From: Terramyces sp. JEL0728
Taxonomy: Eukaryota; Chytridiomycota; Chytridiomycetes; Rhizophydiales; Terramycetaceae
Assembly: GCA_027603945.1 (NCBI GenBank)
Contig: JADIIU010000018.1
Coordinates: 62,001-126,000, forward strand
Length of the DNA: 64,000 nucleotides
Reading direction: 5' to 3'
Of the stretch, positions 1-10,468 are shown one piece after another. The stretch's first letter is position 1. Each line of letters starts with the position of its first letter. The notes beneath the pieces were generated by a model, which worked only from the letters and a program-made list of their open reading frames with translations, was not told where the DNA came from and searched no databases. Made by a program: the position numbers and the translations under genes.

Positions 1-359
1 GATTACCAGCAGGAATGGCTGGACAACCTCAAAAGGAAGATCAGGAAAAGCAGAGGCAAATGGAGGATATGAGACACAATATGGTAATACGAATGTAACA
101 GCAGTTGGCGCAAATCTTGAGCGGTGAAGCTAGAGAACGTTTGGCTCGTATCCGTATTGTAAAGGAAGACAAGGCAAGAGGCGTGGAAGATATGATCATT
201 AGAATGGCGCAAACTGGACAAATCAGAGGAAAAGTATCGGAATCCCAACTAGTGGATTTATTAAGCCAAATCAGCGGGCAGCAGACGAAATCTACAAAAA
301 TCCAGTTTAGTCGCAGAAGATCTGGGGATGATTCTGAAGATGACGATTTTGGACTTTAA
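1..359 (+). CDS. PDCD5: PDCD5/TFAR19 family DNA-binding protein, 5' partial (copy 1)
   Basis: This is the C-terminal part of a programmed-cell-death-5 family protein, a small helical protein conserved from archaea to humans and linked in eukaryotes to chaperonin and nuclear functions. Coding is 3-83 and 105-359; a 21-nt intron lies at 84-104. The visible protein has the family core (ILSGEARERLARI, then KARGVEDMIIRMAQTGQI) and ends in a basic RRR stretch and an acidic tail with FGL. Exon 1 is missing because the window begins inside exon 2; the complete gene is in the second copy at 61681-62133. Relative to that copy it has three amino-acid changes (two in the linker near the window edge, one Gly/Glu near the end). 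The stop codon overlaps an AATAAA signal. Confidence 0.93.
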
Positions 360-378
360 TAAAACTGCTTGTTTTTAT

Positions 379-1271
379 TTACAATATTGAAATTACTCGC
401 CAGTAATACTCTGGTTCCCATTCAAATTCAAATTCACCGCCATAGGATATCAATAAGGTGTCTTTGCCGATATCTGATGATAAAGTTGCAATCCCACCAT
501 AGTTTTGGACGGCTATAACCATACTCTCGTCCTCATCGCTCGAATCCACAACAATTTTGATTTTTTCCCTTACTTCTGTCGGTACAAAACTCGATATTTT
601 TGACATGAACCCCCAACAACTGTTTGGATTCACCACGTACAGCCTAAACAGCCGCTACCGTTAAATATCGCTTACTTCTGGATAGTGGTCTCTAAAGATC
701 TCTATTAGATCTTGTAATTGTGCAAGTGAAGGATAGGTACCAATGTTTACCAGGTCCAAAACGATAGTGATTTTTTCTATTCCCTTGGGCATAATTCTGT
801 GTTAGAGATTGGATACCTAATGCATCTTTCTATGTGAAATGCTAATAAACGCGTTTGTAATTCAAATTTGATCCAGTGCAAAGGAACAAGGTAAAGTATC
901 GGATGTCCGCTGCTATCAAACCCATTAATGAATTGCTTCCCGTACTGCGAGGCGGCTTTATAATCCTCATAGCTGATTTCATTGGGTTTAAAAGTTCTTC
1001 TCCAACTCAATGTCTGTCCAAGTTTCCTTGTAGCTATTTTATGGCTCCATCCTGAAGAAAGTAATAGTCGCAGAAGGCAAAATGTATTACAATACGAAAG
1101 CTCTTGCTTCCTTTCCTTTATATCCGTCGACAATAAATTTATGCTAGCCTCTCTGAGGGTTTGGTATCCTTCCATCTGAGATTTATTTATAAACTGGATA
1201 TATTCTGGCTCCGCTGGATATTCACTCTTTGTCGCTGTGACAATAGGCAGGCTATTTTTGATCCCAAACAT
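379..1271 (-). CDS. CRAL-TRIO (Sec14-like) lipid-transfer protein (copy 1)
   Basis: A Sec14-superfamily protein, expected to bind and exchange a hydrophobic ligand such as a phosphoinositide precursor in the cytosol or at membranes. The model is complement(379..654, 676..796, 817..1271), 283 aa, with introns of 21 and 20 nt. The N-terminal CRAL-TRIO-N helices hold a ...LLRLLLSSGW...KLGQTLSWR pattern. The lipid-binding domain follows, with IMPKGIEKITIVLDLVNIG and then YPERLFRLYVVN after the second intron, and it ends with EYGG-like YGGEFEFEWEPEYY. I start at the ATG at 1271, because an upstream in-frame ATG would overlap GNL1. The divergent GNL1 start lies only 23 bp away, so the two genes must share a promoter. 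The ligand is unknown. Confidence 0.9.
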
Positions 1272-1294
1272 AGTCGTGGAGTGTCTTTTTTTAA

Positions 1295-2880
1295 ATGGCA
1301 AGTGTGAAATCCCACCACAAAAGTAGAGGTGCACCAAAGCAGGACAAGAAAAATGGAGAGACAGAGGTTAAAACAATGCCAAGGACAGAACCAAATCTAA
1401 CCTCGATATTTGCGAAACTGACTGTTGAACAAACTGAAGAGAAAAAGATGCTTTCACAACTACCAATTATTCGTAATCCATCCAATCTCCTGGTTGATAT
1501 CGACCCAGACAACACATTCCTCGATATCCCAAAGCGACCACCGTGGACTATGGACGAAACCGCGCAAGAATTGAACAAAATTGAAACCAACTATTTCCAA
1601 GATTATCTGGCAAATATCAATGTTGATTCGTACTTTGAAAGAAATCTAGAAGTATGGAGACAATTATGGAGAGTTGTGGAAATGTCTGAAATCATTCTCA
1701 ATGTAGTCGATATTAGAAATCCGTTAATCCACTTTTCGATTCCATTATATAATTATGTAAAAGATATGGGAAAGCGGATGGTACTTGTATTCAACAAGAT
1801 TGATTTGGTACCAGAGGCTAATGTTGAACTTTGGAAAAGATATTTCAGTGATAAATTTCCAGATATAGCCGTTACTTGTTTCTCATGCAATCCAAAAATC
1901 AATTCAAAGAATGTATCAAACCGATATTACTATTCGGTTGGAGTTACCGAGGTAATTGCAGCATGTAGAGATATGAATGTGGATAAAGTAAGTGTAGATT
2001 GGGATGGACTCGTCAAGTCTCTAAAAAATGATCTTGCTCAGAGAGAGAAAAAGGCTCTCGATGCTCTTGCGCGATTAGAAGCTGGTCGAGGCGGACTGAG
2101 GGAAGACAAGGTAAGACACGGCAGAAGAAGGCGGCAAAGAGAAGCAGATTCGTCTGAACAAGAATCAGAAAATGAGGAGTTGGCAAACGATACTATACAT
2201 ATTGACCAGGAGGATAATCTTGATAGCAATTCAAATGAATATATGACAATTGGCTTAATAGGCCAGCCTAACGTCGGCAAATCATCTTTAATCGTAACCT
2301 TTACTTGACTTAGAATGCACTGAAAGGCAGGAAACTAGTTTCAGTCTCAAGGACTCCTGGACACACTAAACATTTTCAAACTATTTATTTAACAAGCAAT
2401 CTACGTTTATGCGACTGCCCTGGATTAGTTTTCCCATCCAACTTGTCAAAACACCTGCAAATCCTGTCTGGCATCTACAATATTTCCCAAGTTCAAGATC
2501 CTTTCTCGTGCATTAGGTTTGTTGCTGAATCAATACCGTTAATTCAGCAGTTGAAATTGACACATCCAGAGCAGGATGAAAACGGATTCTTTTGGTCGCC
2601 ATGGACTATTTGTGAAGCATTTGCATTCAGTAAAGGGTTTCTTAATGCCAAATCCGGCCGCCCAGACGTGTACAGAGGCGCCAATCTAATGCTGAGAATG
2701 GTTATGGATGGACGAATTTTAATTTGCTTCAAACCAAATAGATATGAAGCGCCTGCCACGACACGCCAAGAAGAACCTGATTCTGAAGAAGATATCTCCT
2801 TCAATAGAAAATCAGACAAGAAAAAGTTGAAGAAAAAGGCAAAGCAAAGATTGCTGGCTGTATCATTATCCGACGAATAA
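1295..2880 (+). CDS. GNL1: GNL1-type circularly permuted GTPase (copy 1)
   Basis: A YlqF/YawG GTPase of the GNL1/HSR1 type, a family tied to ribosome biogenesis. The model is 1295..2293 and 2314..2880, 521 aa, with one 20-nt intron (gtaacctttacttgacttag) inside the P-loop region. The circularly permuted order is clear: WRQLWRVVEMSEIILNVVDI, G4 NKID near residue 167, then G1 GQPNVGKSSL near 322-331 and G3 DCPGL near 367. Between G4 and G1 is a charged, coiled insert with an RRRR run. The C-terminus is lysine-rich. Without splicing the protein stops just after G1, so the intron is required. A second, window-truncated copy begins at 63069. Confidence 0.94.
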
Positions 2881-2904
2881 TTTTTTTTGTTTTTCAAAAA
2901 TAAA

Positions 2905-4453
2905 ATGAAAAGAGCAAATGTTTTTGACTCACTTAGGAGTCTAAAAAAACCCAAAGAGTAGGATTAGACTAACAAAGAACCAAAGAAAAGGAAAAAGAAT
3001 TTGTATACCCAGACTTTTCTGCAACTTCAAACCAATTCACAAGGATCAACAACGAATATATTTTCAATTTAAAGCAAACGGAAAAGATTTCATTCCAAGG
3101 AGTAGTTGAAATTGAACCGCTAGTAGGATCAATAAAAATCAATGGACATACCACTTCCAACACAGTACGAGCACATTCTGGATTACTAGGCGTGTATACT
3201 ATTGAACCTGTGAAATCCAATCACAAGAGCGACCGCATCTTACCATTCAAGACTCTATTTACAGTGTTTGCAATCAGACCTGTGAAATGCGAAATCAAAG
3301 GGCTGGACATTCAGCATTTCAAAAATATTTTCCCCGATTTCAAATTAGAGTCATCGATATTACCAATTGAATTCAAGGATTCGCAAATACGGGACCTGAA
3401 TGGAGTTGTTTGTATTGTTGGGTCAAAGAATAGTGGGAAATCTACATTGGCAAAGTATATCAGTAATCAATTCGATAAGGTTTGCTTTCTGGATTGTGAT
3501 GTGGGACAACCTGAATTTACTCCAAACGGAATGGTTTCGCTGCATGTGTTGGAAGGGCCTATACTTGGACCTGCATTCACCCACCAAAAAGTTCCATATC
3601 ACGGTATTTTCATTGGGAGCTCGACAGCAAAACACGATCCTGATGCTTACTTTAACAGTTTAATAGAATTGATATCTATATATAGAAAGGAGCTCTCGCA
3701 CTTGCCTCTTGTGGTGAATACAAGTGGTTGGGTTAAAGGTGTGGGTTACGACCTACTTATTTCGTTAATCAGAGAGCTACAGCCTAATCATCTGGTTTCG
3801 TTGGAAAGCCAAGACCAAAGTAGAAATATTGACTTGATAGAATTTAACCCCTCCAAGGTTGAAGCTGTAGGTGAAGATTCAAAGTAATAATTTACTAATA
3901 TAGATTGAAAATTAACGCAAATGATCAAAGGATTCTGGTTACCGGCTCTTACTTTGTCAGGCAAAAAGATTTATGGGATTTCAAATCTTTGCCTGCTATG
4001 CAGCCATATAAAGTTAAATGGTCGTCAGTTAGGATAAAGTTTCTAAATGAACAGGTATTCTTGCTATTAAAACAGGTCCCATTCAGCCAAACACTAATTG
4101 CCCTCAATGCGCAAATCGTGGGTCTTGTAATTGATCATACAAACTACCACTCGGAAAGTAATGGCTTGTTTAAAGGGCTGGTTCCTACGCATACTCCTCT
4201 AAAGCAAAACTGTGTGGGGCTAGGGCTGATCAGAGCGATAGATCCCACTGATCAATGCTTCTACGTACTAACACCTGTACCGCAAGAGATATTACAGAAT
4301 GTAAATCTATTTCTTAAAGGTTCCGTCGAGTGTCCTCTCACATTATTCGCTAATGGCTACAAGAATGATCCTTATGTTTCTTTTGACAGCATAGAAGGTA
4401 TTGGTGGTGCAGAAACCAAGAATCGCCATCTAGGAAGGAAGCGATTACAATAA
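2905..4453 (+). CDS. GRC3: Polynucleotide 5'-hydroxyl kinase, GRC3/NOL9 family
   Basis: Grc3/NOL9 kinases phosphorylate RNA 5' ends during pre-rRNA ITS2 processing in the nucleolus. The model is 2905..2957, 2978..3883, 3904..4453, about 502 aa, with two 20-nt introns. An N-terminal beta-domain (FQGVVEIEPLVGSIKINGH) precedes the P-loop GSKNSGKST near residue 166 and the LDCDVGQPEFTPNG motif (Walker B/lid) shared with Clp1/Grc3. A C-terminal domain follows, with FVRQKDLWDF and QVPFSQTLIALNAQIVGL. The first intron restores the frame from the ATG at 2905. The stop lies 1 bp from the stop of the convergent rhodanese gene, an extreme tail-to-tail packing. Confidence 0.92.
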
Positions 4454-4454
4454 A

Positions 4455-4941
4455 TTAATAACCATAAGATATATTTTCAACGACAGACTTGTCTTGACCA
4501 TACAATCCTTTGAATTCCTCAAATCCTCCCCTTAAAATGTTAATTTCCTGTTCAAAATGGCCTCTAGCTTGGTTTATAAAAGTACAGTATTTCTGAGCGC
4601 TTCTTGGTCCTACCATTAATTTGGCTTACCTCTAACTTGAGAGAGTGCACAATGGAATATCAACTTGGCGGCATTCTTTAGCTCATCATGAACAGAGTTA
4701 ATTTCTATATCATCGTTAAAGTGATGAGATGGGATGTTCTTGCATCCAATTATGTTTCCACCAACGAAATCTGTATCTCGAACATCAACCACTAGATAAT
4801 CTCTACCTGCGACATGATTGGGGGCTTTAATGTACTGGTGAAGCTCTTGAGGAGTGATAAATGTTGGTACAGCCAAGAATCTTTTCTGTTTCTTTGTAGG
4901 TGAAGCTGGTCTATCTATTGTTAGTTCCACCTACCTCGCAT
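4455..4941 (-). CDS. Rhodanese-domain phosphatase, Cdc25/Acr2-like
   Basis: A small single-domain rhodanese phosphatase of the Cdc25-like type represented in fungi by Ibp1/Ych1 and Acr2. The model is complement(4455..4609, 4630..4914, 4935..4941), 148 aa, with two 20-nt introns; exon 1 is only 7 nt. It has the YLVVDVRDTDFVGGNIIG rhodanese start, IPSHHF, and the catalytic loop HCALSQVRGP, in which Cys-X5-Arg is complete. The second intron directly follows the catalytic Arg codon. The active-site cysteine means phosphatase or arsenate reductase activity is plausible; sequence alone does not choose between them. It ends tail-to-tail with the GRC3-like gene. Confidence 0.88.
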
Positions 4942-5063
4942 TTTCAAAAAAAAGGTAAAATAAATCCACAGCTCTCATTTCGTTTTATTTAATATTAATA
5001 TTATTGCGAAATACAACCAAAAAGTCGCCCATTTCAAGCCTGGCACTTTTCCAAAAATACAAA

Positions 5064-7083
5064 ATGAATTTTTCTGGACCAAAGTCTAATGTTTCTTCAA
5101 CCACAGACTTCTTTTCTAGAGTTGAATCGCAGAAAAAGATTGTAGTAGAGGATGAGGAGGAAGACACAAGCAAGGAGATTGCACCTATTGATTTTTACGG
5201 AGTATTGAATGTGAATAGAAACGTAAACCAAATTAATATAGGCGACTGATTTGGAAATCAAGAATTCTTACAAGCGGCTATGCATGACATTTCATCCTGA
5301 CAAGCATGGGGAAGATTCAAAGGAATTTGCAGAACATAAATTTCATTTAATTCAGGTAATTTGGGGCTAACCTAGAAAGCATACGACGGTTAGAAATTCA
5401 CTAATTTAGTGCTAAACGATCCAAATAAGAGACATATATACGACTTGTATGGGGAGCAGGCTCTGAAAGATTCTTGGGATTTATCAGCCCCGTTAGATAA
5501 GGAACAAGTAATTGAATATTAAACCAGATTCGCCAGGAATACGAGCGTAGAGCAAATTTAAAGAAGCAGCTGGAAGAACAAAACATGGTGAAATCAAAGG
5601 GGGAAATCAGCATTGCATTCGATGCCACTAGAGTATTTCAGTATAGAGAAAAGGGAAGCTTGCTGGATGTTTTGGATTTGGACGACTTGCCCGAAATTCA
5701 GCATGCAATGGTTGTTCACTCTTGGGAAACTAGAGTAAATGATGAAACTTCTCTAACTTTGAGAGGAAATGTAGTGACAAAAAATGGATTAGGATCAGGA
5801 AATATATCACTCACCACGAGACATGTGGTGTCTCCGATGCTTTGGGGAGAAGTACTTTTGTCTAATTCAGGTTACAGGAGCAATTGGTGACCAAAATGCA
5901 GTTGGATTAAAAATTGTAAAGAACTTTGATTCCGACACATTCTCAACATTCAATTTGAATTGCAACAATGTAACTAACATTGCTACTACGGCCATTATGT
6001 TTGGTCGTAAAGTTGCTGATCATACGACTGGCTTTATAACGTACAAACCGACCCTGCATCTCCCATGGTTCGACACTGGTGCAAACAACTCGTCTTGCAT
6101 GCTGGGATTAGTGCACGACATAGACAAGGTTCAATCTGGAGTTGATATTCAAGGTAGTCGGTTGCTAATATCAAGCTGGGCTGCAGCAGTCATTTGTTTC
6201 AATATATCAAGCCAGACCTATTGGAAGCATCAAGGCAAAAGTGCAGATGACTATTGCAACCGGATCCGGACTTTCATTAGCAATAAGTGGAGATAGAAGG
6301 CTAGATAAGTCTACCAGAATTGGCGTTGGTGTTGAATGTGCTTCAGCGCAAGGCGTGACATTTAGAATCAAGCTAAACCGCTTGGGACAGCGACTTACTA
6401 TTCCGATTTTAATCTCAAACCAATTAGATTTTCGACTTGCCGCATTAACATTCGTAGTGCCTGTTGCAGGATATATTGCGATCGATAAGACTATCCTTGG
6501 GCCTTGGAGAAAGGCAAGAGAGCAACAGTAATTGACATTAATTCTAGGAGGCTGGAAACTATTAGAAAAGAAAATGCAGAAACACTAGAAAAGAGAAGGG
6601 TAGAAGCTGAGCAAGCCTGTATGCTGCTGGCAGACTCTATAGCAAGAAAACTTGAAGCGGAGGAATCAAGGGATGGATTGGTCGTTATTTCGGCCTTATA
6701 TGGCAAACTCCCACCATCTACTCTGGAGTCTGTTCGAGTATTATCGCCGCAAGGCATTCAAGAGTTAGCAGCGTCCATCAAGGCTCAGTTTAAATTCCTT
6801 AAGAGCGCGGCTTTGCCAGTATCTCACAAACAGGAATATATCGATGTAACCATCCCAGTTCAAGCTCTGGTGTCTAACGGGCAGCTGCACATATCGGGAG
6901 GCCATAGTAAGAGCAATTTGATTGGATTCTACGATCCATGCTTTGGAGAAAAGAAGCAGCTTAGAATTACATACCAATTCCAAGGAAGATTGCACCAAGT
7001 TACTGTTGGAGACAAGATGCCAGTCGCTGCCCCTTTGCGAGGTAATTTTCATCTAATTTGTAGCTCATTTTGTGTGTGTCTAA
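5064..7083 (+). CDS. DNAJC11: DNAJC11-like J-domain protein
   Basis: Matches DNAJC11, an outer-mitochondrial-membrane J protein associated with MICOS/SAM complexes in animals. The model has nine exons: 5064..5222, 5242..5355, 5376..5388, 5410..5507, 5528..5851, 5871..6153, 6176..6527, 6548..7041, 7064..7083, giving 618 aa. Introns are 19-22 nt and exon 3 is a 13-nt microexon. The J domain spans about residues 43-110 with HPD at 71-73. The long middle region resembles the beta-rich DNAJC11 domain (many alternating polar/hydrophobic strands). A coiled segment (RRLETIRKENAETLEKRR) leads into the C-terminal DUF3395 region, ending with the short PLRAHFVCV. Every intron was placed by frame and family continuity, so small boundary errors are possible. 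Confidence 0.9.
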
Positions 7084-7192
7084 ATTTACATCAATGTAAT
7101 AAAGCAAATTCAATTTAAAAGAAAAAAGTTAGATTACACCAGAAGCCAATTGTTATTAAGAATCATTAACACTTCAAAAATACTTATTAGCA

Positions 7193-9264
7193 CTAATTTT
7201 GGCCATTATTCCAGTAACCGTTTTGTCTCTGGTTTGGATTCCCGTAGCCTTGTTGCGGTTGTTGGTATTGCATCATATATGGCATGCCGAACTGTTGAGG
7301 TTGGTTTCCATAATAGCTTTGAGGAATTTGGCCCTGAGGAGCTGGGCTAGCACCTGATTGTTGTAATTTTGAATCAAACCCAGGTCTTACATTACGGTTC
7401 TTGGAGTTGGGGGCGGTTTGTTTAAATTCCTTGTTGGGGGCAGCCGCGCCAAATGTTTGGTAGTTGTGCTGTGCTCCAAATTTGTTATAATCCATGGCAC
7501 CAAGGTCTTCATAAGCAGGATACATTGGATTGCCATACGGATATGCATTACCAGGCATCATCCCAAATCCACTAGTTAGTCCTCCAGTGACGGAAGGGAC
7601 AGTCTTTGCAGTTTGGGCATTGCCAGTTGCAGGGCTTCCTGATCCTGGCTGAGCTCCAGCTGGCTGTCCGTTAAACTGTCCATATCCAGCCTTTGCATTG
7701 TAACCGTAGACAGGCGCTTGGTAAGGCTGTTGGAATTGGTTGTGCATGTAGTATGGATAGTATGGATATCCTCCTTGATATTGTGGTAGGTGAGCTGTAT
7801 GTGCAGTTTGGGCAGTTTCGGTAGAATGCTGAGTAGCTGGAGACTGTGATTGGTTTAGAGTGGAAGTTTGGCTGCCATCTTGATATTTATTGCCATATTC
7901 AGGTACAAAATAGCCCTACAGTAAAATATCAATTACCATTTGTTGTCTATGTTCAGTGTCATACATCATTGGGTTATATTCCATGCCTCCAAGCCCATTC
8001 ATTCCAAACGGTGGTTGGAAATGCCCCATTCCTGGCGCACCAAAGCCAGCTGGAACTGATTCTGGCTGGATTGGTTTCCCGTTAAACTGGGAGAATTCTT
8101 CCTGTCTTTCTGGACTTTTTGGAGTTGGTTTGGCTTCAGCTTCATTCTTTACTCCAAATGATCCAAATTGAACGCCAGAGGCAGCTAAAACAGGATTTGC
8201 AGGAGGCATAACGACACCAGACTCTTGCTTTAATTTTCTTTGCCCTATTCTTTGATGACCTAATCCTGGTGGTAAATGAGATTCAGGTTGAGTTTGTACA
8301 GTTACGGTTTGTTCCGAATCTTGATCATTAAATGTGGGTTTTGGAGAAGGCTGCTGCTTTGCTTTAGGGGACGGGGCAACTGGTTGAACTGGCGATGGCT
8401 CTTTGAAAGAAACAGCTACTTCAGGCTCCTGAATTACGTCCCTTGATTTTTGCACTTTAACCACTTTCTTCACTTGCACCACAGGCTCCAAAGTTTGAGC
8501 TGGAGCAGGCTGCACTGTATCAGGTCTACCGTTAGAAGCCGCTTACCCTTTGACCACAGATGCCCAATTAGTAGTTTTGGTGACTTTGACTGGCGCTCCT
8601 TTTCCTCCAGCCTTCACAACAGTTATACTTTTTTTGGTGATGGTGAGCTTCTCAGTTTCCTTATCTAATGCATCAACTTCTTGCTTTTCACTCCATTCTT
8701 TCTCATCGACTTTTACAGCCGTTTGATTCCAATCTTCAGTGTTAGCAACAGTTGCATCTGGTTCAACCATTCCCCATGTATCCTGTGGTTCTGTTGGCAC
8801 GGCTGCTTCTCCTGACGACTTTTCTCCGCCATGTGGGATACCTTTTGTTAAGCTAATCGATACCTAATGTAAGATAAATAACAACCTCTTCCAGAATGTC
8901 TACCTCCTCTTCCTCCTCTGCCGCCTCCACGGCCACCTCTGGAAGACCCTCTAATAGAATTGTTTTCTTGGTAGCGGTAGTTGATTTCCTTCTTTGGCTT
9001 TTCCTTTTTGGTTTTCTTGCCATCCTTCCATTGCTCAGCTTGGCCTTAAATTAAGCAAAATCAATCACCTTCAGATATTCTAGATGCTGCTAATGTAACA
9101 TCGCCGTTCACTTCTTCTAATAATGCAATTAAATCCATATCTGTCCAACTTTCAAATATTCCCTTAAGGGTAGATACTTCTGATTGGTATTTTTTGGCTA
9201 ATTCTTCATCACTTTGTCGCAACTGCGATTTATTACTGGTCACTGCTGTTAACTTATCGATACT
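7193..9264 (-). CDS. DEF1: DEF1-type CUE/RGG protein (RNA polymerase II degradation factor-like)
   Basis: Resembles fungal Def1, which promotes ubiquitylation of stalled RNA polymerase II. The model is complement(7193..7915, 7937..8525, 8547..8841, 8886..9044, 9069..9242, 9264), 646 aa. The N-terminal CUE domain (LKGIFESWTDMDLIALLEEV, ISEGQAEQW) is followed by a Lys-rich and then an RGG-rich segment, and a long Pro/Gln/Gly low-complexity tail typical of the family. Two oddities stand out. The ATG is assembled by splicing: A at 9264, TG at 9241-9242, across a 21-nt intron. The gap 8842-8885 is exactly two 22-nt GT...AG units back to back, and only removal of both keeps the frame. The GNAT-like length variation of the tail is not informative. 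Confidence 0.85.
8842..8885 (-). other. Back-to-back 22+22 nt introns (or one 44-nt intron)
   Basis: Read on the minus strand, 8885-8864 begins GTTG and ends TTAG, and 8863-8842 begins GTATC and ends AAAAG. Each half has its own GT, branch-like TTAC/TTAAC and AG. Removing either half alone shifts the DEF1 frame or hits TAG; removing both gives a continuous RG-rich to IPHGGEKSSG junction. A zero-length exon between two introns, or a single unusually long intron that gained an internal splice pair, would both explain this. Confidence 0.7.
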
Positions 9265-9483
9265 TCTGATCTGCTTTGTAGAGGAAGAAAATCATAGCCC
9301 TGAATAAGGGCTAAATTTTTAAATCATGTGATTGCTACCCAAATAGGTTTTAAGCACACAATTTGTAAATCAAGAGTAACAGCGGAAGCTTAAGAGATAT
9401 AAAGAGCATCCACTGGAAAACTTGCAATCACAATGCGGATCAATCTCACTATTTTTTTGTGGTGCTGAAAATTTTCCAGAACA

Positions 9484-10439
9484 ATGCTTGGCATCAGACG
9501 ATCGTTTGCAACTACTGCAGCCAAGTCGTCTTCCAATACCTGGCTATTTTTGGGAGCTGCTGGATTAGTTGGAGGCGGTTATTATTTTTACAGCACTCAA
9601 AAGCCTGTTACTCGAGTTCCAGCATTGAACAAGGAATGGCAATCTTTTACCTTAAAGGAAGTAATACCAAATTAACTATGATTTTTCCTGTCAGCCATGA
9701 CACTAAAGGATTCAGATTCGCATTACCGCCAGGAGCAACCCACCTTGGACTTCCAATTGCATCTTGCGTCCTTACTAAATACCAAGATGGAGTAAAAGCT
9801 GATGGTAAACCAAACAATGTCATCCGTCCTTACACCCCAATTGAAGATCCTGCACAAAAAACCGACTACTTTGATTTAATTATCAAATGTTATCCCGACG
9901 GTAAAATGTCCAAACACATCCATAGCTTGAAGGTTGGTGATCAATTGGAAATTAAAGGCCCAAATCCAAAGTGGGACTACAAAGCCAATGAATTCAAACG
10001 TCTCGGCATGATTGCTGGCGGAACTGGTAATAATCAGTTAATTTAAGGGATCACTCCAATGCTTCAAGTCATTCAGCGTATTTTGTCTGACCCTGTTGAC
10101 AAGACCCAAATAGATTTGGTATTTGCCAACAATACCGAACAAGATATTTTGCTCAAAGATTACCTCGACGAACTTGCTACAAAGAGAGCTGATCAATTCA
10201 AAGTTCACTATGTTGTTTTGAAGCCTTCAAAGGAATGGAAGCACGCTACTGGTTATGTCAACGAACCAATTATTAAGAACATTATGCCTGAACCAAAAGC
10301 CGGAAAGGTATTCGTTTGCGGGCCACCGCCAATGATGGCAGCTATTTCTGGTCCAAAAGCCAAAGATTTTTCGCAAGGAGAAGTTGGTGGTTTGTTGAAA
10401 AAGTTGGGCTACTCTGAAGCAGATATTTACAAATTTTAA
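9484..10439 (+). CDS. MCR1: Mitochondrial NADH-cytochrome b5 reductase
   Basis: Mcr1-type flavoprotein that passes electrons from NADH to cytochrome b5 at the mitochondrial surface or intermembrane space. The model is 9484..9660, 9681..10026, 10048..10439, 304 aa. The N-terminus is basic, followed by a single hydrophobic anchor (WLFLGAAGLVGGGYYFY). FAD-binding RPYTP, GKMSKHI and the NADH motif GGTGITPML follow, and CGPPPM near the C-terminus. The second intron is a normal 21-nt GT-AG intron. The first, 9661-9680, restores KEIFPVSHDTKGFRF only if it ends in ATG, a GT-TG intron; the next AG (9694) is out of frame. A TATAAAG at 9398-9404 is a possible promoter. Confidence 0.92.
9661..9680 (+). 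other. Apparent noncanonical GT-TG intron in MCR1
   Basis: The 20-nt segment gtaataccaaattaactatg has the window's usual donor (GTAAT), branch site (TTAAC) and length, but its last two bases are TG instead of AG. Removing it gives the conserved MCR1 sequence; no in-frame AG alternative exists nearby. A base-calling error or RNA-level variant cannot be excluded. Confidence 0.6.
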
Positions 10440-10468
10440 ATAAACTGGCATTCACTTTGTGCTATTAT

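Larger units (their letters stand above)
1..2226. repeat. Direct repeat, copy 1 (matches 61775-64000)
   Basis: Bases 1-2226 match 61775-64000 at a constant offset of 61,774 with no indel that I could see. I count about 17 single-base differences, mostly transitions, so identity is about 99%. The copy starts inside exon 2 of the PDCD5 gene at the very first base of the window and covers CRAL-TRIO and most of GNL1. Both copies keep open frames and usable splice sites. It could be a real large tandem duplication, two alleles joined by the assembler, or the overlapping ends of a circularised contig. The sequence alone cannot separate these. Confidence 0.97.

Noticed and set aside
1271..1337. Extending the CRAL-TRIO gene upstream to the ATG at 1337
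   Set aside because: It would overlap the divergent GNL1 coding sequence by more than 40 bp and adds residues with no family match.
9459..9676. A plus-strand frame overlapping the MCR1 start in another phase
   Set aside because: It runs out of frame with the mitochondrial anchor and the conserved FAD domain; it is a shadow frame.
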